NCBI RefSeq assembly: GCF_012928505.1
Contig: NZ_JABBJN010000027.1
Span: 1 to 64,000 of the forward strand
Length of the DNA: 64,000 nucleotides
Reading direction: 5' to 3'
Source: Achromobacter sp. Bel
GTDB taxonomy: Bacteria; Pseudomonadota; Gammaproteobacteria; Burkholderiales; Burkholderiaceae_B
Position 1 is the stretch's first letter; each line of letters begins with the position of its first letter. The translations under genes were made by a program, and so were the position numbers. The notes beneath the pieces are model-generated. The model was not told the DNA's origin. It saw only the letters and a program-made list of their open reading frames with translations, and made no database searches. Shown piece after piece: positions 50,345 to 58,945 of this stretch.

Positions 50345-52009
50345 TCAGTCCAGGTCCACCATGCGCGGCGTCGTCCGGGCGTCGTCCGTTGCGCCAGCAC
50401 ATAGCGCGCTGGCCTCCACTACGGCGATCCTGCCGTCCACCGTGCCCGCCAGCAGCGTGCCGCCGGCCGCGTCCATGGCCAGGATCAGGGTTGGAAAACC
50501 GTCCAGGCGCACCTTGGCGTCGAGCCGCAGCGCGCCCGTCTGCGCGTCGATCAGTTGCAGGCCGCCGTCCAGGAAAGCGGCTGCGATCAGGCCGGCTTCG
50601 GGCAGGGCTACGATGGCGCTGGCCGAGGCGCGGGTGGGCAGGCGCCACGCCTCGCGGTCCCTGTCCAGCGGTTTGCGGTAGAGAAAGCCCGTGTAGGCGT
50701 TGTCGACGGTGGGCGAGTAATGCTTGCCGCAGATGATCACTCCCGCGCCCAGCGCGTCGTCGACGTAGCAGCCGCAAAGCTCCATGGCGTGACTGGCGGG
50801 TGTCCTGTCTGCCTTAAGCAAGGGCCAGAGCCGGCGTACCGTCCCGTCTGGCTGGACGATGCACAGGAACTTGTGTTCGTGCGAACTGGCGGGCGTGCCT
50901 TGCAGCAGGAACAGCCAGGGTGCGCCGCGTATGCCGATGTAGTGGTTGAAGCAGTCGAAATGTCCAAGGTCCAGACGCCGTTCCTCACCGGATGCCAGGT
51001 GCAGCAGCACATCCCGCGCGGGTGTGCCCGCAAGATGAAAGCGGTTCTGGCGACCCAGCAGGGCGCCCTGCGGCGTGGCCGAAAACGTGAACTCGCCTTC
51101 ATAGGCACGCGTCAGGCGCAACCCGTCATCCGTCAAAGTGTATAGCCGCGAGTCCTGCCGGCCGTAGGCGGCAGGATGATCCGTCGTCTCCACGACATGG
51201 ACGTGCAGGCCCGCGCCGCGGAGAATTTCCGCGCCGTGCCCGGGACCACCGTAGGCCGCGATGCGCTCGCCATTGCGGTGGTAGATCTCAAGCCGGCAGC
51301 CCTCGTGCGCAATGGCGAAGCGATCGTTGTCCAGCCAGGCGACGTCTTTGATGGCGCCGCGCCCTGTCCAGTGGTGGATGCCGAACCAGTCCTTGAGGCG
51401 TGCTTCAGGCGTGTGCAAGTCGGCCGGCGGCGCCTCGTGGGGCGCGATGTGCGTGGGATCCAGTTCCAGGTCAGCCGGACGGAACGCGGCGCTTGACGTG
51501 CCGGATGTGTTTGCCCGCAGCACGTACAAGGTGTCGAACGCCGCGTCGGGGTCATCGGTCGGCAGGCCCCACTCCTCGTCCCACGGGCGTACCCAGGCTT
51601 CGATCTGGTCTCCCGACGCGTTGTAGCGGCACCGCACGACTTCGGGCACGTTGTTGAACAGGCGCGTGCCCTGCGGCTTTTGCCAATCCCAGACGACGAG
51701 GTCGCCTTCGAACAGAAAGCCGCCGTCATAACTGCCGGCGCCGATGGCCAGCGACGTGCCAGCGGGGGAGAAGGCGACGTCGTTGACGGGAAACCGCAGA
51801 TCGTCGAAGACGGCGAAGGGGACCCACGCGTCACGGCGATAGAGCGCGACGCGATAACGCAGCGTCCGGCCCCCGTAGGCGGCGCGGGCGCGCGGGTTGG
51901 CCAGCAACGGGAACGCCGAGGCGACCGCCGCCACGTCTTGTTCCGAGTTGAAGAACACGCCGGTGATTGTTCCGCTGCCGCGCAGCGTTGGTTCCATAAG
52001 GGTGGTCAT
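50345..52009 (-). CDS. hypothetical beta-propeller-like protein
   Basis: A 554-aa protein without signal peptide. It has repeated blade-like strands with WD/YVTN-type wording: 'DVAFSPAGTSLAIGAG', 'GDLVVWDWQKPQG', 'DVAWLDNDRFAIAHEGCRLEIYHR' in two parts, and 'TLLAGTVDGRIAVVEA'. I recognise no named family beyond a WD40-like propeller. It is the last gene of a minus-strand operon with DUF4105, YiiX-like and small basic protein genes (nine-base gap upstream). Possibly a scaffold or sensor; substrate unknown. Confidence 0.65.
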   Translation of the reverse strand: MTTLMEPTLRGSGTITGVFFNSEQDVAAVASAFPLLANPRARAAYGGRTLRYRVALYRRDAWVPFAVFDDLRFPVNDVAFSPAGTSLAIGAGSYDGGFLFEGDLVVWDWQKPQGTRLFNNVPEVVRCRYNASGDQIEAWVRPWDEEWGLPTDDPDAAFDTLYVLRANTSGTSSAAFRPADLELDPTHIAPHEAPPADLHTPEARLKDWFGIHHWTGRGAIKDVAWLDNDRFAIAHEGCRLEIYHRNGERIAAYGGPGHGAEILRGAGLHVHVVETTDHPAAYGRQDSRLYTLTDDGLRLTRAYEGEFTFSATPQGALLGRQNRFHLAGTPARDVLLHLASGEERRLDLGHFDCFNHYIGIRGAPWLFLLQGTPASSHEHKFLCIVQPDGTVRRLWPLLKADRTPASHAMELCGCYVDDALGAGVIICGKHYSPTVDNAYTGFLYRKPLDRDREAWRLPTRASASAIVALPEAGLIAAAFLDGGLQLIDAQTGALRLDAKVRLDGFPTLILAMDAAGGTLLAGTVDGRIAVVEASALCAGATDDARTTPRMVDLD

Positions 52010-52018
52010 CGCAAGCGC

Positions 52019-53017
52019 TTACCGGGTGTCGATTCCCGGCACGCCTTGCCGGATGTCGCGCGAAAATGTCGCGGGGGTTGGGCTGGCGCGGGCGCGGTCC
52101 GTGTAGCGGCCCAGCCTCCGGTACTGTCCGATGTCGCCGGCGCCTTGCAGCACATGCAGATCGTAGAGGTACTCCGGCAGATAACCCGACACCAACTGCC
52201 GGAAGTCCAGCGGCAGGCCCGGCACGATGCGCCGCGCCATCTGGAACACAATGGTCGTGCAATTGGCTGTCAGCGTGTGATAGAAGCGCGGCGTATGCCG
52301 TAGGCGGTTGGCGCTGTCCACGTAAGCCAGGAACAGCGAACGCGCGGCGTCCAAGGGCATGTGGATGCGGTACAGGTAGCCGTCTTCGCCGCGCACGTTG
52401 GTGCGCACGCGCAGGCTGTCTTCTTCGGTGGACGCGATGACGCTCAGTTCATATTGCTTGAAGAAGCCGCCGATCTCTGAAAAGCGGTCGCCTTGCTTGC
52501 GTCGTATCTCTACCGAGAACACGACGTAGCGATCGTCGCCGAAGCCGAACGACACCAAGGCATGGGCGATGGCGGGACGATTCCAATAGGACAACGCCAC
52601 ATCCACGGATTGCAGCTCGTCCAGCGCGTAGCGCCGGGTTTCCCAATGTGGCGTGAAGTCGGTGCGGGTGCGCCAGTCGAAGTTGCGCACGTTGTGCAGC
52701 GTGACCTGGCTGCCGTCGACCTCGCCATGCGTCTGCCGTGCGACCTCGGGTATCCAGTCGCGGTCGTTTGAAGGCCGCAGGGTGAACCACCAGCCCAGCA
52801 GCGCGATGACGGCCACGGCAAATGCATACCAGGCGGGCTGCCAGGCCGGCCAGGCCAGCGCCGCGCCGGCGGCAAGCGAGGACGCCAGCCAAGCGAGTGT
52901 CAGCGCACCCCGCAGGCCGGGCGAAAAAGGCGCGCGCATCCACAGCGCCAACGCGCCCCATGCGGCGGTCAGCGCGATGACGATGCCAATCAGGAGGGAC
53001 GCTGCCATGGAGATCAA
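52019..53017 (-). CDS. DUF4105 / Lnb-like membrane protein
   Basis: A 332-aa protein with three N-terminal transmembrane helices (about 5-25, 35-55 and 62-82) and a periplasmic DUF4105 domain. 'FYHTLTANCTTIVF' near residue 253 carries the conserved Cys and preceding His of this papain-like family. The founding function, Lnb in Gram-positive bacteria, moves an acyl chain within lipoproteins; in proteobacteria the role is unknown. It sits 17 bases after the YiiX-like gene in the same operon, a second papain-like envelope hydrolase. Confidence 0.78.
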   Translation of the reverse strand: MISMAASLLIGIVIALTAAWGALALWMRAPFSPGLRGALTLAWLASSLAAGAALAWPAWQPAWYAFAVAVIALLGWWFTLRPSNDRDWIPEVARQTHGEVDGSQVTLHNVRNFDWRTRTDFTPHWETRRYALDELQSVDVALSYWNRPAIAHALVSFGFGDDRYVVFSVEIRRKQGDRFSEIGGFFKQYELSVIASTEEDSLRVRTNVRGEDGYLYRIHMPLDAARSLFLAYVDSANRLRHTPRFYHTLTANCTTIVFQMARRIVPGLPLDFRQLVSGYLPEYLYDLHVLQGAGDIGQYRRLGRYTDRARASPTPATFSRDIRQGVPGIDTR

Positions 53018-53034
53018 GGGCGCTCCGGATGGGG

Positions 53035-53652
53035 TCAGCGGTCGGCGACCGTTGCCAGCAAATCTGATTCGTACATGGCCGCTGGTGAAATGATCGGCTC
53101 ATCCCAGGGGATGTCGCGGCCGTACCGTTCCCGCATCTTGGCCTGTACGGCGGGCGAGCTCAGGTCGAAGCGCTTGAGCGGCGCAAGCGCGCCGATCTCG
53201 ACGCCCAGCGTGCGCTGGTAGATCTTCCAGACAAGTTCCGAACAGTAGATCTTGTCGTCCGACCAGGCGAACACCAGGTCATAGGGCTTGCCCGCATAAG
53301 CCGCCCCCGCCGCCGCCAGCTGTTCGCGCACGGCGGGCGTCAGCCGCGAGGCATCGCGCAAGCGCTTGACGACGTAATGGCCGCGTTCGCCCTGCGCCGC
53401 CCATTGGTCAAGCGGCGTATAGCTGACGCGGGCCGCGGCCTCCAGCACGTAGGGGCGGCCTTGACGCGTCACGATCATGCCCATGTGGCTGTAGGGAGAG
53501 TGCGTAGCTTGCTGGATGGCCAGGCTTTGCGCCGACCGGGACTGCTGGAACACCAGGTCGCCGGTCTGCAATTCGGGCGCGGCCGCGGCGGTCAGCGATA
53601 GCGAGGACAGCGCGGCCAGGACGGCGGCGCGTGACCAGGCCGGCAGGGTCAT
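53035..53652 (-). CDS. YiiX/YebB-like NlpC/P60-type cysteine hydrolase
   Basis: A 205-aa secreted protein. The signal peptide is about 24 residues and ends 'LTAAAAP'. The domain is a permuted papain fold: the catalytic Cys is in 'KIYCSELVWK' and the His in 'SPYSHMGMIV', with 'ELQTGDLVFQQS' at the start, typical of YiiX. Such enzymes cleave amide or ester bonds at the cell envelope, perhaps peptidoglycan or lipids. Its ATG overlaps the stop of the small basic gene upstream by four bases. Confidence 0.82.
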   Translation of the reverse strand: MTLPAWSRAAVLAALSSLSLTAAAAPELQTGDLVFQQSRSAQSLAIQQATHSPYSHMGMIVTRQGRPYVLEAAARVSYTPLDQWAAQGERGHYVVKRLRDASRLTPAVREQLAAAGAAYAGKPYDLVFAWSDDKIYCSELVWKIYQRTLGVEIGALAPLKRFDLSSPAVQAKMRERYGRDIPWDEPIISPAAMYESDLLATVADR

Positions 53653-53816
53653 GAACGCACCCGGCTGGCGGCCGGCGGTTCTTTTTTGCCGCGCGGTTTA
53701 GGCGCGGGCTTTTTCGTTTCGGCGGGAGCATCGAACTCCTGCTTGTTGCGCTCACCACGTGGGGTGTTTTCCGGATGGGGTTTGGGAAAAGCCCAGGGCT
53801 TCGTTTTCTGATCCAT
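53649..53816 (-). CDS. small basic protein (55 aa), first gene of the envelope operon
   Basis: A 55-aa hydrophilic protein, 'MDQKTKPWAFPKPHPENTPR' at the start and Lys/Pro/Arg-rich throughout, with no membrane segment. AAGGAG lies eight bases before the ATG, and its TGA overlaps the ATG of the YiiX-like gene. That coupling supports real translation. Similar short Lys/Pro-rich proteins occur in Burkholderiales without known function. Confidence 0.65.
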   Translation of the reverse strand: MDQKTKPWAFPKPHPENTPRGERNKQEFDAPAETKKPAPKPRGKKEPPAASRVRS

Positions 53817-54061
53817 TGCATGTACTCCTTGCACAGGCGGAACAGTAGCATTAGCCGTGGCCGTGAGTAAGTGAGGGTTGACGTCAATATTCATCACATC
53901 GTGATTTTTAGGGAAAAATTTCGGGGATTGGACCGCCCGGGCGGCAGGAATGTTCCCCGCTTGCGGCCACTGCCCGACCGGTCCCGGCAGAGCGGGCGGC
54001 CGTGTGATGCGGCGGCGCATGTTATCGCGGAACGGCGGATCGGCGCCGCGAGCGTTTCCTT

Positions 54062-54748
54062 TCAGGGTTTTGCCGTTTGCCAATTGCGGTCGAACTGCAG
54101 GCGCACCTGCCGCACCCAATCATCGATCGCCGCCCGCACATCGTCCGGCGTGGGCTTCTGGTCGGGGGGGAGATTGCTGCCGGTGACGGTGCCCAGCGAC
54201 GCGATCAGCAGTTCGTTCGTGTTGGCGTCGCGCACCGCGGCTTCAATGAGCAGGCGCGCCGATTGATCCCGGTAGCCCGCGGCCTTGGCGGTCTGGCCGA
54301 TTACGTAGCCGATCGGAATGTACTCCATCGCGCGGGGATCTCGGTCGTTCTTGAACGTGCCCGTGATCGCCGCCCTGATGCGCAGCGCGTGCGGCGCGGG
54401 CGCCGACAGCAATTGATAGCCTGCTTGCGAAAATTCCCGGCGCACGGCTTCGTTCATGTAGGCCAGCACGCGCTCGCGCAAGGCCGCGTTGTCCTTGAAG
54501 TCCAGGTCGTCCGGGCGGTCGCCCGGAATGTAGGCCACCGGATCCATGACGAGCTTCTTCTCGTACACGCTACCGATCGGCGGACCCGGGCGTGTCCATA
54601 GGCGCCCGGCGCTCCACGCCGGGTCAGCCTGAAGCTGCATCTGGTCTTCGCCCAGCGAGGTGGAGTAGTCCTGCGCGCGGGGCAGGTTGGTGCAGCCTGC
54701 CAGGGCGATGACGGCACAGCCGGCGGCCAAGGCCAATCGGGAGATCAT
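54062..54748 (-). CDS. DUF3313-like lipoprotein
   Basis: A 228-aa lipoprotein. The N-terminal signal 'LALAAGCAVIALAGC' ends in a lipobox, giving a lipidated Cys near residue 18. The mature part has 'YEKKLVMDPVAYIPGDRPDD', 'AVRREFSQAGYQLLSAP' and 'RLLIEAAVRDANTNELL', the DUF3313 pattern. Probably periplasmic and outer-membrane anchored; function unknown. It stands alone, with about 250 bases between its stop and the small basic gene. I chose ATG at 54748 for the signal peptide. Confidence 0.72.
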   Translation of the reverse strand: MISRLALAAGCAVIALAGCTNLPRAQDYSTSLGEDQMQLQADPAWSAGRLWTRPGPPIGSVYEKKLVMDPVAYIPGDRPDDLDFKDNAALRERVLAYMNEAVRREFSQAGYQLLSAPAPHALRIRAAITGTFKNDRDPRAMEYIPIGYVIGQTAKAAGYRDQSARLLIEAAVRDANTNELLIASLGTVTGSNLPPDQKPTPDDVRAAIDDWVRQVRLQFDRNWQTAKP

Positions 54749-54965
54749 GGGTGTTCCTTTCCAGGCAATGCCGGCATCCACGCCGGCGCATTCGTGATTA
54801 TCTGCCTGTTCCTGATGGTCAGCGTGGGATTCGGCGGGAGCGCGGGCGGCCGGGGTTGGGTAAACCCTCTCGGGAAACGGAGCTCATCCTTTTTTTCCAC
54901 GGCGCGGGCGTTCGCGTGGACGCCGCCAGGACTACGATGGGAGGCGTGCACATAGGGAGGAAACT

Positions 54966-55160
54966 ATGGACACCGCTAAGGAATGGTATGCCGCAGTCAA
55001 GGAATGGCAGCGCGCCCGCGACGAGCTCACCGCAGCGATCGCCGCGATCAAATGGCCCAATCCCACGCAGGGGTGCCTGGCGAGCTACGACCGTGCGTAC
55101 GCGCTCGAAACCGAGGCCCGCGACCGCATGAACCAGGCATACGAGCGCGTCCGACGATAG
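54966..55160 (+). CDS. small helical protein (64 aa)
   Basis: A 64-aa protein, almost all helix: 'EWYAAVKEWQRARDELTAAI' and 'ALETEARDRMNQAYERVRR'. GGGAGGAAACT directly before the ATG is the strongest ribosome site in this part of the window, which is why I call it despite its size. No family recognised. The amphipathic helices suggest an oligomer or a partner-binding peptide. Confidence 0.55.
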   Translation: MDTAKEWYAAVKEWQRARDELTAAIAAIKWPNPTQGCLASYDRAYALETEARDRMNQAYERVRR

Positions 55161-55284
55161 GCCGCAAGCCGTCCTCCACGGCGCCACGAGCGGTCTGGCT
55201 CCATAAAACTGGATTCCGTTGGCCCTGTGCATGGGGCCACGAAGGCGCTATGTTGTGTTTTTTCCTGCAAACAGACCGCCCATC

Positions 55285-55917
55285 ATGTATTTGCCGTCCG
55301 CCTTTCGAGAAGACGATCTTGCCGTCCAGCATGATTTCATCCGCGCCCATCCGCTGGGCGCCATCATGACCCACGGGGAGGGTGGGCTGATGGCCAACCA
55401 CATTCCCTGTCTGCTCTATCCCGAAGGCCCGCATGGCGTGCTAAGGCTGCATGTGGCCCGCGCCAATCCGCAGCTGGCGCAGTTGGCTTCGGGCCAAGAA
55501 TGCCTGGTGGCTTTCCATGGCGCGCAGGCCTACATCACGCCGTCCTGGTACGCGACCAAGGCGGAGACGCACAAAGTCGTGCCGACATGGAATTTCGTGG
55601 CGGTGCATGTCTGGGGCACGCCGGCGATCCAGGACGATCCCGCATGGTTGCGCGCGCAGCTCGAGGCCTTGACCGAGAGCCAGGAAAAGGCGCGCACGCA
55701 GCCGTGGAGCGTGGATCAGGCTCCGCCCGATTTCATCGCCGCGCAGATGCGCGCCATCATCGGCGTCGAAATCCCGATCTCGCGCATCGAAGGCAAATGG
55801 AAGGTCAGCCAGAACCGCACGGCGGCTGACCGGCAAGGCGTGGCGGAAGGCCTGGCCAGCGAGGGCGGCAACGCCGTCATGGCTGGACTGGTGGCGCGGC
55901 GGGGCGGGCTGGCCTGA
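55285..55917 (+). CDS. PaiB family FMN-binding protein (negative transcriptional regulator)
   Basis: A 210-aa protein of the PaiB/Flavin_Rdct family. It starts 'MYLPSAFREDDLAVQHDFIR', and 'PLGAIMTHGEGGLMANHIPCLL' and 'QAYITPSWYATKAETHKVVPTW' (each in parts) are signatures. B. subtilis PaiB acts with PaiA in sporulation and degradative enzyme control; many homologues are FMN/heme-utilisation-like oxidoreductases. Its last 41 bases overlap the convergent MFS gene. An upstream frame to 55219 is not part of the family. Confidence 0.87.
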   Translation: MYLPSAFREDDLAVQHDFIRAHPLGAIMTHGEGGLMANHIPCLLYPEGPHGVLRLHVARANPQLAQLASGQECLVAFHGAQAYITPSWYATKAETHKVVPTWNFVAVHVWGTPAIQDDPAWLRAQLEALTESQEKARTQPWSVDQAPPDFIAAQMRAIIGVEIPISRIEGKWKVSQNRTAADRQGVAEGLASEGGNAVMAGLVARRGGLA

Positions 55918-57148
55918 AGGCGGAGGCGCCCAGCCCGGCGGCAAAGCAGGCGATGGCGGCGGCTTGCAGCAAGGCGGCCATCGCCAAAAATCCCACCAAC
56001 GATTGCCCAGTTGCATCCAGCACGGCGCGCAGGACTCCGAACAACGCGGGCGCAAAGGCGTAAGCGCCTTGGGACAACGCCACGATCAGCGGCACGACGC
56101 GCACCGCGTCTTCGCGCGCGAATTCGGTTTGCGCGATCAGGGGGGGCAACGAGGTCGCGTTGCCGATGCCCGATCCAAACAGCACCACGCCTGCCCAGAC
56201 GGCCCAGCCATGGTCCGGCGCCAGCATCAGCGTGAACGATCCGCAGATTTGAATGGCGTAGGCCAGGCAGGCCACCTTGCGGCGATCGGCGCCGGACGGC
56301 ATCAGCCATCCCACCAGCATGCGCCCGGCTATGGCGGCAGCTGTTGCGACGCCCATCGCCATGCCCGCCCACTGCGCGCCCAGCAAGGGCGCCAACAAAG
56401 ACAGCAGATGCGCGATCAAGCCGATCTGGGCAAATAGCCCCAGCGCCATGCCGGCGGACAGCGTCAGGAAGGCGCGGTCGCGCCATAGGTTGCCCACGCG
56501 AGGCTGCGTAGCGGGCGGCGCGGCTGCCGCCCCAGCGGCGTCGTCGCCGTCGGCCAACTGACCCAGCTGCTGCGGCGTGACGGCGAACACTTTGCGCGAC
56601 AGCACGGCGATCACCGCCACCATCACGGCACCCACCCACAGCGCGGCCTGCGCGAATCCGGCCTGCGCGATCAGAAACACCCACAGCGGCGAAAACACGA
56701 TCCCGCCCACGCTGGCGCCGTTGTAGGCCATGCCCAGCGCGGCCGGACGCCGCCGCACGAACCACGGCGCGATCAGCGCGTTGACCGCCGCCGCACCCAA
56801 GGCCACCCAGCCCATGCCGCTGATGATGGCGGCCACGTACAACTGCCACGGGGCTTGGGCCAGCGCCCATCCCGCCACTCCCAATGCCAGCAGCACGGCG
56901 CCGCCGAACGTGGTTTGCGCAACGCCCGCACGGCGGTACAGGCGGGGCAGGTTGGCGACCACCACGGTGCCGGCCAGGAAGTGCAGGGTGACCGCGCCGG
57001 ATACCAGCGCCACGCTCCAGCCGGTGCGTTGCACCACCGCATGCAGGTATACCGGCGGGCCGTAAAAGCCGACGCCCCAACCGAAAACGGCCAGCGTGAA
57101 CGTGGCGGCAAGGACTTTCCAGCCGAAGAACGAGTAGGTAGCGGGCAT
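55877..57148 (-). CDS. MFS transporter
   Basis: A 423-aa major facilitator with twelve hydrophobic segments. 'FGWKVLAATFTLAVFGWGVGF' opens it, 'RRRPAALGMAYNGASVGGI' lies in the loop before segment 5, and a cytoplasmic loop of about 30 residues divides the halves. Substrate unknown. Divergent from an ArsR-type regulator across 86 bases, an arrangement that suggests a regulated efflux or uptake carrier. The 3' end overlaps paiB by 41 bases. Confidence 0.88.
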   Translation of the reverse strand: MPATYSFFGWKVLAATFTLAVFGWGVGFYGPPVYLHAVVQRTGWSVALVSGAVTLHFLAGTVVVANLPRLYRRAGVAQTTFGGAVLLALGVAGWALAQAPWQLYVAAIISGMGWVALGAAAVNALIAPWFVRRRPAALGMAYNGASVGGIVFSPLWVFLIAQAGFAQAALWVGAVMVAVIAVLSRKVFAVTPQQLGQLADGDDAAGAAAAPPATQPRVGNLWRDRAFLTLSAGMALGLFAQIGLIAHLLSLLAPLLGAQWAGMAMGVATAAAIAGRMLVGWLMPSGADRRKVACLAYAIQICGSFTLMLAPDHGWAVWAGVVLFGSGIGNATSLPPLIAQTEFAREDAVRVVPLIVALSQGAYAFAPALFGVLRAVLDATGQSLVGFLAMAALLQAAAIACFAAGLGASAFRPARPAAPPVQP

Positions 57149-57234
57149 AGGGGTCGGGATGCGTCGGGTGTCTTATCGGGATGACTCGCAGTATGCTTAA
57201 GCCTTGCACACAACACTTTGGTCTACGGCGAATC

Positions 57235-57972
57235 ATGGAATCCGAGTTCGCAGACATCAATCTATCCGGCGTGGCGGGCGCCATCGCCGACCCGGCCCGC
57301 GCCCGCATGCTGTGCCTGTTGCTGGACGGCCGCGCCCGCACGGCAACCGAGCTGGCCGCCGCCGCAGATATCGGCGCCTCCACGGCCAGCAGCCATTTCC
57401 AGCGCTTGCGCGAGCAGGGGCTGGTCGACATGGCGGTGCAGGGCAAGCACCGCTACTTCCGGCTGGCCAACAGCGAGGTCGCGCACGCGCTGGAGGCCTT
57501 GCTCGTCGTAGCGGGAGCCGAACGCGTGCCGTTCAAGCCCAATACGCCGTCCGCGCTGCGCGAGGCCCGTACCTGCTACGACCACATGGCAGGCACGCTT
57601 GCCGTGCGTATCCACGATGCCATGCTGGCGCGCCAATGGCTGGTGGCCGACGGCCGCGACTACGTGTTGACGCCGCTAGGCGAGGCCTCGCTGGCCCAGA
57701 TCGGCGTGGATGCCGTGCAAGCACGGCAGCGCCGCCGGCGTTTCGCGTGCGCCTGCCTGGACTGGAGCGAACGGCGTTCGCATCTGGGGGGGGCGCTGGG
57801 CGCGGCCTTGCTGGACGCGCTGATGCAGCGTGGCTGGATCGCCAAAGACCTGGATTCGCGCGCGCTTTCAGTCACGCGCAAGGGCGCGCAGCAGTTTCCG
57901 GCCTTCTTCGGCAAGGCCGACGCGCAAGCGGCCGACGGCTGGCAGCAGGAGGGCAAGCATGCCGCGGCATAG
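57235..57972 (+). CDS. ArsR-type winged helix regulator
   Basis: A 245-aa protein with an N-terminal ArsR-like winged HTH (about 10-90: 'ADPARARMLCLLLDGRARTA', 'ADIGASTASSHFQRLREQGL', 'GKHRYFRLANSEVAHALEAL'). The C-terminal 150 residues include 'ARTCYDHMAGTLAVRIHDAM' and 'CACLDWSERRSHLGGALGAA'; these carry a conserved Cys/His set seen in the larger ArsR relatives of Burkholderiales. It probably controls the divergent MFS gene in response to a small molecule. ATG at 57235 chosen; the frame is open to 57181. Confidence 0.85.
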   Translation: MESEFADINLSGVAGAIADPARARMLCLLLDGRARTATELAAAADIGASTASSHFQRLREQGLVDMAVQGKHRYFRLANSEVAHALEALLVVAGAERVPFKPNTPSALREARTCYDHMAGTLAVRIHDAMLARQWLVADGRDYVLTPLGEASLAQIGVDAVQARQRRRRFACACLDWSERRSHLGGALGAALLDALMQRGWIAKDLDSRALSVTRKGAQQFPAFFGKADAQAADGWQQEGKHAAA

Positions 57973-58038
57973 CCTGAAATTGTCCGCGTCGCGCCAGGGT
58001 TCCGTCTTGTAGGCGGCACATCGAACACATCCATTCCC

Positions 58039-58060
58039 GCCGCGAATGCGGCTTTTTTTT
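58039..58060 (+). terminator. intrinsic terminator after the ArsR gene
   Basis: GCCGC, GAAT loop, GCGGC, then eight T residues. It lies 66 bases after the ArsR stop and separates it from the GNAT-like gene. Confidence 0.78.
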
Positions 58061-58103
58061 CGCTGGTCAACTTTAGCTGATCAACCCTGTACAGGAGGTG
58101 GCC

Positions 58104-58769
58104 TTGCCTACGCTGGCACTGCACGCATTCCGTTCCTTCACGCGTTTCGTGGCGGAACTTCGCATTGACGTCAATCATGCTCCGCAAGAAGTGGAGAACG
58201 AACTCGATGCCATACACGACCGGATGAGTCGTCCCCTGGATCGCTTGCACGGGCTGCCGGAGGTCAAGACCGACATCCCTGGCATTGTCCTTCGCTACCG
58301 CGAAGCCGACGGCGAGTACTACGTGTATGTGGTGGATGTGCGGCGGGACAGGGTGGCGGGCTACACGGTGTTCAACCGGCTGATCGAAGTGGGCAGGCGG
58401 GCTGACCCCTATGTGCGCGCCCCGCATTCGAAATACGCGGCGGCCTATCAGGGCATGGGTCTGGCGACGGCGGTGTACCGCTGGGGGTTGGACGCAGGCT
58501 TATGCATTGTCAGCGGCGCCCGCCAATCCACCGGCGCGCACCGGCTCTGGATGGGGCTGGCCAGGCATTACGAGCTGGGCTATGTGGATCTGCGGCGCAA
58601 GCAATTGCGCTATCTTGGGCCTGCGGTGCCGCCCCGCGTGCAGGAGGATCTGCATACGCGGATGATCCTGCTGGGCCGGGGCTGGACCTTGGCCGATTAC
58701 ATGCGGGCAACGGGCATGGCGGGGTCCGAAGATGCGCTTTCGCAACACGACTTAGGGAAATCCCCGTAA
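58104..58769 (+). CDS. GNAT-like N-acetyltransferase family protein
   Basis: A 221-aa protein. The C-terminal half resembles a GNAT fold: 'VVDVRRDRVAGYTVFNRLI' for the beta4 region, 'AYQGMGLATAVYRWGLDAGL' as the acetyl-CoA loop and following helix, then 'ARQSTGAHRLWMGLARHY'. The first 60 residues are unlike known families. Start is TTG at 58104, five bases after AGGAGG. A CCTGTACAGG palindrome overlaps that ribosome site. Substrate unknown. Confidence 0.6.
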   Translation: MPTLALHAFRSFTRFVAELRIDVNHAPQEVENELDAIHDRMSRPLDRLHGLPEVKTDIPGIVLRYREADGEYYVYVVDVRRDRVAGYTVFNRLIEVGRRADPYVRAPHSKYAAAYQGMGLATAVYRWGLDAGLCIVSGARQSTGAHRLWMGLARHYELGYVDLRRKQLRYLGPAVPPRVQEDLHTRMILLGRGWTLADYMRATGMAGSEDALSQHDLGKSP

Positions 58770-58945
58770 TTTCGGCGCGGGGGCACGCGCCGTGTTTGCC
58801 GCGCCGGGCCGCAGGCCGCATCAGGCTTGCCGATGCGGCTTGTTCCCGGCCCGCGTTCTTCGCATATGAGAATCGGGGACGCAGGTGTTGTAGTGCAACA
58901 ATGTTTCTAGTTTCTGCCTGGGTTACAAAACATATCTGAACTGTC

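Noticed and set aside
58104-58769. LuxI-type autoinducer synthase with a lux box at CCTGTACAGG
   Set aside because: The protein lacks the conserved Arg, Phe, Trp, Asp and Glu pattern of LuxI, and the palindrome has no spacer like a lux box; a GNAT-like assignment fits better.
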